This document shows positions 31,737-39,823 of a stretch of 64,000 bases of DNA, piece after piece (position 1 is the stretch's first letter; each line of letters begins with the position of its first letter). Position numbers and translations under genes: made by a program. The notes below the pieces were generated by a model that made no database searches, was not told the origin of the DNA, and saw only the letters and a list, made by a program, of their open reading frames with translations. The DNA is from Pseudomonas sp. SCA2728.1_7 (lineage in GTDB: Bacteria; Pseudomonadota; Gammaproteobacteria; Pseudomonadales; Pseudomonadaceae), in NCBI RefSeq assembly GCF_018138145.1, contig NZ_CP073104.1, positions 434,001 through 498,000 on the forward strand, given 5' to 3'.

Positions 31737-32057
31737 TCAGTTGATCACGATGCTGCCGTCAGTCTGTTGTTTGTAAATGGTGTAGGGCAACAACAAGGTG
31801 TCGAGCACCCCGGACGCCACAGCATCAATCGCCCAGCCGGGCAGGGCGGCGTTGTACTTGTTACCTTCGTCTATCGGCGCATGCAGGCTACAAAAGTCAT
31901 ACATCACACCGCTGTAGATCCTCGGCACCGCCCCGCAATAGGATTTGTTCGATCTCAAATCGTCCACGGCGACCTGGTCGTCGCGCATGACCGTTTGCAC
32001 TGTCCCGCAACCACTCAACACTAATGCCATCAGCATCATTGCCGCCTGAACTTTCAT
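31737..32057 (-). CDS. YceK/YidQ-like lipoprotein
   Basis: The 106-residue protein starts with a lipoprotein signal (MKVQAAMMLMALVLSGCG, lipobox LSGC) and has the family body: SYCGAVPRIYSGVMYDFC and AIDAVASGVLDTLLLPYTIYKQ. YceK-type proteins are small outer-membrane or periplasmic lipoproteins of unknown role. I take the ATG at 32057 with AAGGA upstream; a longer frame to 32114 lacks a signal peptide at its start. Confidence 0.82.
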   Translation of the reverse strand: MKVQAAMMLMALVLSGCGTVQTVMRDDQVAVDDLRSNKSYCGAVPRIYSGVMYDFCSLHAPIDEGNKYNAALPGWAIDAVASGVLDTLLLPYTIYKQQTDGSIVIN

Positions 32058-32114
32058 ACCGCCAATCCTTCGCCGGAAAAACCTCAATCTACGCTGAACG
32101 TGCAGCAAATGCAC

Positions 32115-32552
32115 TTAGGCCATCGGCGGCAAACGACGCTTCACCGGCGTCTTCTTGACGATTGCAGTGTTGGTTTCGGCCAAGGTATTGAGTCGGTCGA
32201 GCAGGGTGTCCAGTTGTTCCATCGAGCGCACGTGCAGGCGAGCGATAAAGCAGTCCTCGCCGGTGACCTTGTCGCACTCGGTGAATTCGGGAATTGCCTG
32301 AATCTGCCGTTCGACTTCCTGCAACTGCCCTGGCAGTGGCCGCACCCGCACGATTGCCTGCAACTGATAACCGAAGCACTTCGGATCTATCTCGACGGTG
32401 TAGCCCTTGAGCACACCGCGCTCCTCCAGTCGGCGTAAACGCTCGGCCACGCTCGGTGAAGACAATCCGCTGATCTGCGCCAGTGCTTTGAGTGAACGCC
32501 GAGAATCTTCCATGAGGGCGCTGATAAGAATCTGGTCGATATCGTCGGTCAT
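32115..32552 (-). CDS. Lrp/AsnC family transcriptional regulator
   Basis: The 145-residue protein has the AsnC-type winged helix (DQILISALMEDSRRSLKALAQISGLSSPSVAERLRRLEERGVL) and the RAM ligand domain (GYQLQAIVRVRPLPGQLQEVERQI, VTGEDCFIARLHVRSMEQLDTLLDRL). It is divergent from the EamA exporter; such pairs commonly link amino-acid sensing to export. A perfect palindrome in the shared intergenic region is a candidate operator. Confidence 0.93.
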   Translation of the reverse strand: MTDDIDQILISALMEDSRRSLKALAQISGLSSPSVAERLRRLEERGVLKGYTVEIDPKCFGYQLQAIVRVRPLPGQLQEVERQIQAIPEFTECDKVTGEDCFIARLHVRSMEQLDTLLDRLNTLAETNTAIVKKTPVKRRLPPMA

Positions 32553-32570
32553 GGCGTAACTCCAGAATTA

Positions 32571-32590
32571 GGTGATTTCAAATAATCACC
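32571..32590. promoter_or_regulatory. Perfect palindrome, candidate Lrp/AsnC operator
   Basis: GGTGATT and AATCACC separated by TCAAAT form a 20-base dyad 19 bases upstream of the regulator start and about 100 bases before the exporter. Lrp dimers bind such dyads. A second inverted pair AAAAGGCAG/CTGCCTTTT lies at 32599-32607 and 32622-32630. Confidence 0.55.
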
Positions 32591-32687
32591 CTTGATAAAA
32601 AAGGCAGATCAGCAGTTTAGCCTGCCTTTTGCTCTGGAGTGACAGGATGTTCGCTTGGCATACTTTTCACACAAACTCTGGAGATAG

Positions 32688-33584
32688 ATGATGGACAACA
32701 CAATCCGTCGCGGCTCATTTGAAATGACCGCCGCCATGCTGATATCCGGGACGATTGGCTGGTTCGTGCTGGTCTCCGGGCAACCGGTGCTGGACGTGGT
32801 GTTCTGGCGCTGCGTTTTCGGTGCCGGCACCTTGTTGTTGATCTGTGCCGCTTTCGGCTTTCTGCGCCCGGGTATCCTGACCCGCACCACGTTCCTGCTC
32901 GCGGTGTTGAGCGGGGTGGCGATTGTCGGTAACTGGGTGCTGTTGTTTGCCTCCTATTCCCGCGCATCGATCGCCATCGGCACAGCGGTGTACAACGTGC
33001 AGCCGTTCATGCTGGTCGGTTTGGCAGCGCTGTTTCTGGGCGAAAAAATCACTCTGCAAAAGCTGTTCTGGCTGGCGATTTCGTTTATGGGGATGTTGGC
33101 GATCGTCAGCGCCCATGGCACTCAGGGTGAGAGCGGCAACGACTATCTGATGGGCATTGCATTGGCCTTGGGTGCGGCGTTTCTCTATGCCATTGCCGCA
33201 CTGATCATCAAGCGCCTGACCGGCACGCCGCCGCATCTTATTGCGCTGATTCAGGTCTGCACCGGGATTTTGCTGCTGGCGCCGTTCGCGCATTTCAGTG
33301 CGCTGCCGCAAGCACCGAGTGCCTGGGCCAGTCTGGTCACCTTGGGCATCGTTCACACCGGTTTGATGTATGTGCTGCTGTACGGCGCGATCCAGAAGTT
33401 GCCGACCGCATTGACCGGCGCGCTGTCATTCATCTACCCGATTGCGGCGATCTTCGTCGACTGGTTCGCGTTCGGCCATCGCCTGGAAACCCTGCAATGG
33501 CTCGGCGTGGCGGCAATCCTGCTGGCCGCCGCCGGTATGCAACAGGGCTGGGGCCTGAAGCGCCGGCGGCTGGCTGCGCAGTAA
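32688..33584 (+). CDS. EamA-family (DMT) transporter
   Basis: The 298-residue protein shows ten hydrophobic segments and two EamA repeats (first: FEMTAAMLISGTIGWFVLVSG, VVFWRCVFGAGTLLL; second: YLMGIALALGAAFLYAIAALIIKR, ALTGALSFIYPIAAIFVDWFAFG). DMT exporters move amino acids and other metabolites out of the cell. The start may be either ATG at 32688 or the next at 32691; GGAGATAG precedes them. Divergent from the Lrp-type gene. Confidence 0.92.
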   Translation: MMDNTIRRGSFEMTAAMLISGTIGWFVLVSGQPVLDVVFWRCVFGAGTLLLICAAFGFLRPGILTRTTFLLAVLSGVAIVGNWVLLFASYSRASIAIGTAVYNVQPFMLVGLAALFLGEKITLQKLFWLAISFMGMLAIVSAHGTQGESGNDYLMGIALALGAAFLYAIAALIIKRLTGTPPHLIALIQVCTGILLLAPFAHFSALPQAPSAWASLVTLGIVHTGLMYVLLYGAIQKLPTALTGALSFIYPIAAIFVDWFAFGHRLETLQWLGVAAILLAAAGMQQGWGLKRRRLAAQ

Positions 33585-33587
33585 CCC

Positions 33588-34628
33588 TCAGATGTTCCAG
33601 TGCGTTGCGGTTTTCGCCAAGCGCTGGCGCATCTCGCCGATGTTCGCCGCCAGTTGCCGGGTCAACAGTCGGTAGCCATCCAGCGGGCTGTAAACCGGCG
33701 CATCGAGGTTGGCTTCCGGCAACTCGATCGGCTTGTCCAGGCGTTGCGAAGCGCCGGTTTTCAACGCTCGGGCCATGCCGATCAGTTGCACGCGAATCTG
33801 CCGGTGCTCGGCCTTCAGCGCTGATTGCAAATGCGCCATGGCTTCTGGATCGTTGGCATCCGGTCGCGTGTTGCCAAGGATCTCCAATGTGCTGATGCAC
33901 ATGCGCAGGTTGCGCTGAATCGCATCGAGTTCGGTCATGGAAATCTTCACTTCCTTGGACACCGACGGCATCAGCGAGCGCAATTGCACCATCACCGCGC
34001 CGAGTCGTCCCATCAACTTCAAATGCTCGTCGGCGCTGACCGGTTGGCCGCTGATGATGCGTCCATACACCGTGGCGCAATCACGCAGGGCATCGGCGAG
34101 GTTGTAGCGCCACGAATACACCGCGTAGAGCGGCAGGGCGAAAGAGAAGGCCAGAGCGAGGGCGATACCGATGAGGATGTCGACCCCGCGCCACAAACCG
34201 TCGGTGATCGGATTGTCGCCATGCCCGGCGACGATGAACACGGTAATCGCCGAAAGCAGGGCGGTGTAGCCACCCTTGCCGATGGCGTGATAGGAGAAGA
34301 AACCGCAGACCACCGCCATCGCAAAATACGTCAACCACGGCATGCCAAGCCATGCCTGCTGCGCCACCAGCAGCAATCCGACGCCGGCACCGATCAAGGT
34401 ACCGGTGGCGCGTTCGGCAGCTTTTTTGCCGATGTTGCCGTGGTGCTGCAAACCACCGATCACCACCAGCATGGTCACCGAGGCCCATTCGCCGTGAGGC
34501 AAGTTGATGCCGGTGGTCAGCAGGATCGTCGCCAGCAAGCCGAGGGCCACGCGCACCGCATGAATCAGCCGCGCGTGCCGGTAACGTCGATAAGGATCAA
34601 GCAACGGACGCAGGACACGGCGCAGCAA
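33588..34628 (-). CDS. FUSC-family membrane protein (YccS/AaeB-like)
   Basis: The 346-residue protein has a run of hydrophobic segments in its first half (AVRVALGLLATILLTTGINLPHGEWASVTMLVVIGG, YFAMAVVCGFFSYHAIGKGGYTALLSAITVFIVAG) and a soluble helical C-terminal half. Family members export aromatic acids or fusaric acid together with an HlyD-type adaptor, encoded just upstream here. 34628 is a TTG. The frame extends upstream to a CTG at 34661 (LSTYSTHRLPP...) preceded by GAGAGG, which may be the true start. Confidence 0.82.
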   Translation of the reverse strand: MLRRVLRPLLDPYRRYRHARLIHAVRVALGLLATILLTTGINLPHGEWASVTMLVVIGGLQHHGNIGKKAAERATGTLIGAGVGLLLVAQQAWLGMPWLTYFAMAVVCGFFSYHAIGKGGYTALLSAITVFIVAGHGDNPITDGLWRGVDILIGIALALAFSFALPLYAVYSWRYNLADALRDCATVYGRIISGQPVSADEHLKLMGRLGAVMVQLRSLMPSVSKEVKISMTELDAIQRNLRMCISTLEILGNTRPDANDPEAMAHLQSALKAEHRQIRVQLIGMARALKTGASQRLDKPIELPEANLDAPVYSPLDGYRLLTRQLAANIGEMRQRLAKTATHWNI

Positions 34629-34689
34629 GGGCGGAAGTCGATGGGTGCTGTAAGTACTCAGTGCGGGCCTCTCGTGATTGGGCTTCAGG

Positions 34690-35649
34690 TCAATGGAAAG
34701 GGAAAATGTAATTCATCCATGCTGCCATACGCAGGAGGATTTTGCGCATCGTGCCAATGTGGTGGAAGTGTTGGCTGTACAACGCCGCCTGTCCGTAGGC
34801 ACCACCCGGCATCAATTTGCTGTACTGGGCGAAGTCCGGATCGGTGATCTCAATGATCACCGGCACGCGCCCGGCTGGTGGCGAACCGGTATAGCCGATC
34901 AGTGTGCCGGAAGGCTGCACCTGGCCTTCGGCAATCACCCCGATGACATTCTTCACCCGACCGGCGAACACCTTGCCAGGAATGCCATCGAACGCGACTT
35001 CCGCCTCGTCGCCGACAGTCAAACGCAGCAGGCTGTTCTGGCGCATCCACGCGGCAAAGTATTGGCCTTCCTCGGGAATGAACACCATCGACGGGCGCAA
35101 TGGCAACTTGCTCGCCATCATCCCCGGTCGCAAGGACACGTGAGTGACGAAACCTTTGCTCGGCGCGCGGACGGTGGTGTTGTCCAGCTCGAACTGGGCG
35201 TTGTCGAGTTGCGCTTGCAGGTCGTCGGTGCGGGCGATGGCGGCATCCAGTTCACGCTGGGTGCCGAAGTTGCGCCGGATCAGTTCGGTGATGCGATAGC
35301 GATCACCCTTGGCGGCGACCAGTTGTGCTTTTAGCGATTTCAAGCGGTTTTCAAAAGGCGTGGGGTCGATGCGAAACAGCACATCGCCTTTTTCCAGCGG
35401 CTCGTTACCCTTCACCGGCACGTCGATCACCTGGCCGCTGACGATTGGAATCACCGGCACAGACACGAAGTAAGTGCGCGCCACCTCGGAGTAGGGATGG
35501 TTGTAGTTCATGGTGAAAATCAAGGCGCCGATCAGCAGGATGCCGCCCAGTACGGCGGTGGGTACCGTCCATTTGTTCAGCGGGATACGGAAGATCTTGA
35601 ATACTGCGACGCAGAACGCGGCGTAAGTCAGGATAAGCAGCAGGTCCAT
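34690..35649 (-). CDS. HlyD-family membrane fusion protein (YiaV/YibH-like)
   Basis: The 319-residue protein has two membrane segments near the N-terminus (DLLLILTYAAFCVAVFKIF; VPTAVLGGILLIGALIFTM), then the lipoyl/barrel-sandwich halves (PIVSGQVIDVPVKGNEPLEKGDVLFRID and NTTVRAPSKGFVTHVSLRPGMMAS) flanking a coiled-coil hairpin. It is the periplasmic adaptor of an efflux system. The DUF3302 gene lies just upstream and the FUSC gene just downstream, so all three probably form one operon. Confidence 0.9.
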   Translation of the reverse strand: MDLLLILTYAAFCVAVFKIFRIPLNKWTVPTAVLGGILLIGALIFTMNYNHPYSEVARTYFVSVPVIPIVSGQVIDVPVKGNEPLEKGDVLFRIDPTPFENRLKSLKAQLVAAKGDRYRITELIRRNFGTQRELDAAIARTDDLQAQLDNAQFELDNTTVRAPSKGFVTHVSLRPGMMASKLPLRPSMVFIPEEGQYFAAWMRQNSLLRLTVGDEAEVAFDGIPGKVFAGRVKNVIGVIAEGQVQPSGTLIGYTGSPPAGRVPVIIEITDPDFAQYSKLMPGGAYGQAALYSQHFHHIGTMRKILLRMAAWMNYIFPFH

Positions 35650-35654
35650 GGCGT

Positions 35655-36005
35655 TCAGCCCTCCCTGTTGTGGGGGGCGGGGGCGCTCAGTGCTTCGAGT
35701 CGTTCGATGCGACCTTGCAGTTCGACCACCTGTTGCTCCAGGTGAACCACATGGTTTTGCACAGATTTGCCGTCACCGAACCCCCAGCCGCGATCTTCTC
35801 GATAGGCCATCGCCCAGATCCACAGGAAAGGCCAGAGCGCATGCAATGTGAACAGACTGACCCAGCCAGTGGCATGGATCGCATCCTGATGCGGGTGTTT
35901 ACGATGAACAGCAATCTCATAGGGAATGTCGTGCAACACGATGATCCCGTAAAACAGTACAAGCCCGGCAAACACCAAAATCCCTAGCGCAAAGTAATCC
36001 AGCAT
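35655..36005 (-). CDS. DUF3302 inner-membrane protein (YiaW/YibI-like)
   Basis: The 116-residue protein has two membrane segments (MLDYFALGILVFAGLVLFYGIIVLHDIPYEIA with conserved DIPYEIA, and WVSLFTLHALWPFLWIWAMAY) and a C-terminal coiled coil (NHVVHLEQQVVELQGRIERLEAL). In enterics DUF3302 proteins are encoded beside HlyD-type proteins, exactly as here (gap 5 bases). The start ATG 36005 gives the typical MLDYFAL opening; the longer frame to 36029 adds eight residues without support. Confidence 0.88.
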   Translation of the reverse strand: MLDYFALGILVFAGLVLFYGIIVLHDIPYEIAVHRKHPHQDAIHATGWVSLFTLHALWPFLWIWAMAYREDRGWGFGDGKSVQNHVVHLEQQVVELQGRIERLEALSAPAPHNREG

Positions 36006-36135
36006 GGTCAAGCTCCCGGCATCCAGCACAGTGCTGGCATCAGTGTAGACACTGATTTGCCGGGCGCTTGACGACTTTGGATCAGAAGCGGATGCCGTCG
36101 CCTTTTTGTTTGGTCACGATCCCGCTGACAGTCGA

Positions 36136-37761
36136 TCAGAAGATGTAATCGGTGGTCAGGAAGCTCGAATCACGCCCGCGAATGATTTCGCTGATCAGGT
36201 CCTTGTTGCTGTCCTGGAACTTGGTCGCCACCAGCGTACGGATCGAGAACACCCGCAACGCATCGTGCACCGAGAGCGTACCTTCCGCCGAATTCTTGCG
36301 GCCGTTGAACGGGTAAGTATCCGGGCCGCGCTGGCATTGCGCGTTGAGGTTGATCCGCCCGACCTGGTTGGCAAAGGTGTCAACCAGACGGCCGACCGCC
36401 ACCGGGTTGGTGCCGAAGATGCTCAATTGCTGGCCGAAATCCGACTCCAGTACATAGTCGATCACGGTATCGAGATGACGGTACGGCACGATCGGCACCA
36501 CCGGGCCGAACTGCTCCTCCTGATAGACGCGCATTTGCGGGTTCACCGGGTACAGCACCGCCGGGTAGAAGAACGATTCGCGGGATTCGCCACCATTGGG
36601 ATTGACCACTTCGGCACCCTTGGCGCGCGCATCCGCCACCAGACCATGCAGGTAATCGACCTTGCCTGATTCCGGCAGCGGCGTCAGCGAAACACCGCTG
36701 TCCCACGGCATGCCCGGCTTCAGCGTGGCCAGTTTGGCGTTGAATTTCTCGATGAAGCTGTCGACCACGTCTTCATGCACGAAGAGGATTTTCAGTGCGG
36801 TGCAGCGCTGACCATTGAACGAAAGTGAACCGGTCACGGCCTCGCTGACCGCGTTGTCGAGATCGACTTCCGGCAAAACGATGCCCGGGTTTTTCGCATC
36901 CAGGCCCAGTGCGGCGCGCAAACGGTGAGGTTTCGGGTGCAGTTTCTTCAGGTCGCTGGCGGCCTTGTTGGTGCCGATGAAGGCGAAAATGTCGATCTTG
37001 CCGCTGGCCATCAGCGCGCTGACGGTTTCCCGGCCGCTGCCGTAGATCACGTTGATCACGCCGGTGGGGAAGCTGTCGCGGAACGCTTCGAGCAACGGAC
37101 GGATCAGCAACACACCGAGCTTGGCCGGTTTGAACACCACGGTGTTACCCATGATCAGCGCCGGAATCAGCGTGGTGAAGGTCTCGTTCAGCGGGTAGTT
37201 GTAAGGTCCCATGCACAGCGCTACGCCGAGCGGCACGCGGCGGATCTGGCCGAGGGTGTCCTGCTCCAGCTCGAAACGGCTGGAGCGGCGGTCGAGTTCC
37301 TTGAGCGCGTTGATGGTGTCGACGATGTAGTCGCAGGTGCGGTCGAACTCTTTTTCCGAGTCCTTGAGGTTCTTGCCGATTTCCCACATCAGCAGCTTCA
37401 CCACCGCGTCGCGCTGTTGGCGCATGCGGCCGAGGAAGGCTTCGACGTGCTGAATGCGTTCGGCCACGCGCATAGTCGGCCACAGGCCCTGGCCACGGTC
37501 GTAGGCGCGGACGGCGGCGTCGAGGGCGGTGAGGGCGGTGTCGGCGTCGAGCAGCGGCGTGCTGCCGAGGATCACTTGTTCGTCGCCGTTGTCACCTTTC
37601 AGATAGACCGGGCTGCGCACGGTGGCGAGCGGGCCGTCCCAGCGGCGCAACTGGCCGTCGACCAGGTATTCGCGCTGCTCGACCTGAGCGTCGAGGCGGT
37701 ATTTTTCCGGGATGTCGCTGACAGAAGGGAACAGGTTGCCAAGGATGTTTGTTGTGGTCAT
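36136..37761 (-). CDS. gapN: NADP-dependent glyceraldehyde-3-phosphate dehydrogenase (GapN-type ALDH)
   Basis: The 541-residue protein is an aldehyde dehydrogenase of the GapN type. The catalytic Cys is C320 (SFNGQRCTALK) and the PYNYPLNE and FIGTNKAASDL segments are ALDH motifs. GapN oxidises glyceraldehyde-3-phosphate to 3-phosphoglycerate with NADP, bypassing ATP formation and supplying NADPH. The usual ALDH general-base motif LELGGKNP reads LGLDAKNP (G286 in place of Glu), so the base may be elsewhere or activity may differ. No gene is close enough to be in an operon. Confidence 0.85.
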   Translation of the reverse strand: MTTTNILGNLFPSVSDIPEKYRLDAQVEQREYLVDGQLRRWDGPLATVRSPVYLKGDNGDEQVILGSTPLLDADTALTALDAAVRAYDRGQGLWPTMRVAERIQHVEAFLGRMRQQRDAVVKLLMWEIGKNLKDSEKEFDRTCDYIVDTINALKELDRRSSRFELEQDTLGQIRRVPLGVALCMGPYNYPLNETFTTLIPALIMGNTVVFKPAKLGVLLIRPLLEAFRDSFPTGVINVIYGSGRETVSALMASGKIDIFAFIGTNKAASDLKKLHPKPHRLRAALGLDAKNPGIVLPEVDLDNAVSEAVTGSLSFNGQRCTALKILFVHEDVVDSFIEKFNAKLATLKPGMPWDSGVSLTPLPESGKVDYLHGLVADARAKGAEVVNPNGGESRESFFYPAVLYPVNPQMRVYQEEQFGPVVPIVPYRHLDTVIDYVLESDFGQQLSIFGTNPVAVGRLVDTFANQVGRINLNAQCQRGPDTYPFNGRKNSAEGTLSVHDALRVFSIRTLVATKFQDSNKDLISEIIRGRDSSFLTTDYIF

Positions 37762-37810
37762 GTCGCTACCCCGTGATTGGAAATCGTATGCAGGTTGAAA
37801 ACAGAAACCT

Positions 37811-37896
37811 GTGGGAGCGAGCCTGCTCGCGAAAGCGGTTCATCAGTCAAACTTCGGAGACTGACACGGCGCTTTCGCGAGCAGGCTCGCTCCCAC
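37811..37896. repeat. REPIN (paired REP palindromes)
   Basis: Two perfectly inverted 26-base arms (37811-37836 and 37871-37896) of the Pseudomonas type GTGGGAGCGAGCCTGCTCGC flank a 34-base spacer. The rest of the 37762-38061 gap holds no gene I can support. Confidence 0.9.
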
Positions 37897-38061
37897 ATTG
37901 AAAGAAGGGTATGTCTTGGAATTGTGTTTCAAGCCTAGACCTCTTTAGCCCCGCTTGTGAACCCCAACTGGCCCCGTTTGCCCCCCTCGCTGTCCCGCAA
38001 TGCCCTCAACCTGCTGCAAACCCTGCCTTAAGGTGTGAGCACAACAATAAGCGAGGCCGTT

Positions 38062-38418
38062 ATGCGGGCAATCCGACTCACTCTACTGCTGGCGTTGGCC
38101 ATGGCGCTGCATGGCTGCGGCGAAGACCCCAAACCCCCTGCCACCACCGATCATAACGCCATGCCCAAAGACTCGGCACTGGCGCAGATCTACGCCAACA
38201 GCTGCCAGCTCTGCCACGCCAACCCGGCCGCCAACGCACCACTGACCGGTGACCGCAAAGCCTGGGAACCGCGCATCCGGCAGGGCGCCGACACGCTGCT
38301 CGACCACGCCATCAACGGCTACAACGGCATGCCGCCGATGGGCCAGTGCGTCGAGTGCAGCGAAGAACAATTCCTGCAACTGATCGGCTTCATGGCCGAC
38401 CAGCCGCTCCCAGAATAA
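38062..38418 (+). CDS. Lipoprotein cytochrome c5-like
   Basis: The 118-residue protein starts with a lipoprotein signal (MRAIRLTLLLALAMALHGCG) and carries one heme c site CQLCH, an axial Met in GMPPMG, and a CVEC pair right after it that matches the disulfide of cytochrome c5. It is a single-heme electron carrier anchored in the envelope. The next gene, 10 bases later, encodes a flavin oxidase that could pass electrons to it. Start at ATG 38062; GTG 38035 is an alternative. Confidence 0.88.
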   Translation: MRAIRLTLLLALAMALHGCGEDPKPPATTDHNAMPKDSALAQIYANSCQLCHANPAANAPLTGDRKAWEPRIRQGADTLLDHAINGYNGMPPMGQCVECSEEQFLQLIGFMADQPLPE

Positions 38419-38428
38419 GGTGCCCGGC

Positions 38429-39823
38429 ATGACCATGGATCTGACACGGCGTCAGTTGTTGCAACGGGCAAGTATCGTTGGCGCGTTCAGCGCGTTGGCG
38501 AGCCACCCGGCACTGGGCCAATTGATGCGTGCGCCGCGTTTGATTCCGTGGCGCAACTGGTCGGGCGGGCAGAGTTGCCTGCCGGCGGCGCGACTGGCGC
38601 CGAAGAATCTTGATGAGCTGGTGGCCGCTATCCAGCAGGCGCAAGGCAAGATCCGCCCGGTCGGTTCGGCGCATTCCTTCAGCGCGCTGGTGCCCACCGA
38701 TGGCACGCTGTTGTCGCTGAGCTATTTCAATGGTCTGCTCGACCACGATGCGAAAACCCTGCAAGCCGAATTCGCTGCCGGCACACCGATGTCACGCATG
38801 GGCCAGCCGCTGAAAGACATCGGCCAGGCCCTGCAGAACATGGCCGACATCGACTACCAGACCCTCGCCGGAGCCATTTCGACCTCCACCCACGGCACCG
38901 GCAAAAACTTCCAGTCCTACTCGGCACACGTCTGCGGCCTGCAACTGGTGACGGCCAATGGCGAAGTACTCGATTGCGACAGCCAACGCCATCCCGAAGT
39001 GTTCAACGCCGCACGCGTCTCCCTCGGTGCGCTCGGCGTAGCCACCAAAATCCGCCTGCAAAACCGTCCGGCATACCGCTTGCGAGAGCGCCAATGGATC
39101 GCCAAGACCGAAGAGCTGCTGGAAGACCTCGAAAAGAACACCCGCGAAAACCAGCACTGGGAAATGCTCGTCGTCACCCATTCCGACTACGCCTTGTCCA
39201 TCGCCCTCAACGAAACCGATGACCCGGCCACACCACCGATTCCGCCCGAAGAGGAGGGTGGCAACGAGTTCGTCACCCTGATCGAGAAGATCGACAAATA
39301 CGGTAGCGACTTCCCTGACCTGCGCCGCACGCTGCTAAATAGCCTGCGTCATCTGGCGAGCTTCGATGACCGCGTCGGCGACTCTTTCGACATCTACGCC
39401 AACGTGCGCACGGTGCGCTTCAACGAAATGGAATATTCGGTCCCGGCGGAACACGGCCCAGCGTGCCTGCGCGAGATTCTCAAGCTGATTCAGGACAAGG
39501 ATCTGCGCACCTGGTTTCCCATCGAGTACCGCTACGTCAAGGCTGACGATATCCCGCTGAGCATGTTCGAGGGCCGCGACAGCTGTTCGATCTCGGTGCA
39601 CCAGCATTATCAGATGGATCATCACAACTTCTTCGCAGCGGTCGAGCCGATTTTCTGGAAGTACAACGGCCGGCCGCATTGGGGCAAGTTGCACACGTTG
39701 AATGCGCGAACCCTGCAACCGCTGTATCCGCGCTGGCGCGAATTTGTCGACGTGCGCCAGGCGCTGGATCCGAGCGGGCGGTTTCTCAATGCGCATTTGT
39801 CGTCGATTTTGGGGGTGAGCTGA
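38429..39823 (+). CDS. Tat-exported FAD-linked aldonolactone oxidase-like enzyme
   Basis: The 464-residue protein begins with a Tat signal (DLTRRQLLQRASIVGAFSALASHPALG). The FAD-binding part has RPVGSAHSFSALVPTDG (the His is in the place of covalent flavin attachment) and TLAGAISTSTHGTG; the C-terminal ALO domain ends with the HWGK motif in RPHWGKLHTL. Relatives oxidise L-gulono/D-arabinono-1,4-lactones. With the cytochrome upstream it likely acts as a dehydrogenase feeding the respiratory chain. ATG 38429 has AAGG 8 bases upstream. It overlaps the next gene by one base (TGATG). Confidence 0.85.
   Translation: MTMDLTRRQLLQRASIVGAFSALASHPALGQLMRAPRLIPWRNWSGGQSCLPAARLAPKNLDELVAAIQQAQGKIRPVGSAHSFSALVPTDGTLLSLSYFNGLLDHDAKTLQAEFAAGTPMSRMGQPLKDIGQALQNMADIDYQTLAGAISTSTHGTGKNFQSYSAHVCGLQLVTANGEVLDCDSQRHPEVFNAARVSLGALGVATKIRLQNRPAYRLRERQWIAKTEELLEDLEKNTRENQHWEMLVVTHSDYALSIALNETDDPATPPIPPEEEGGNEFVTLIEKIDKYGSDFPDLRRTLLNSLRHLASFDDRVGDSFDIYANVRTVRFNEMEYSVPAEHGPACLREILKLIQDKDLRTWFPIEYRYVKADDIPLSMFEGRDSCSISVHQHYQMDHHNFFAAVEPIFWKYNGRPHWGKLHTLNARTLQPLYPRWREFVDVRQALDPSGRFLNAHLSSILGVS

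Noticed and set aside
33825..34847. 340-codon plus-strand frame opposite the FUSC and HlyD genes
   Set aside because: His/Gln/Arg-rich antisense translation of two recognised membrane and adaptor genes.
37911..38156. 81-codon frame before the cytochrome gene
   Set aside because: Overlaps the cytochrome start in another frame and has no ribosome site or recognisable product.
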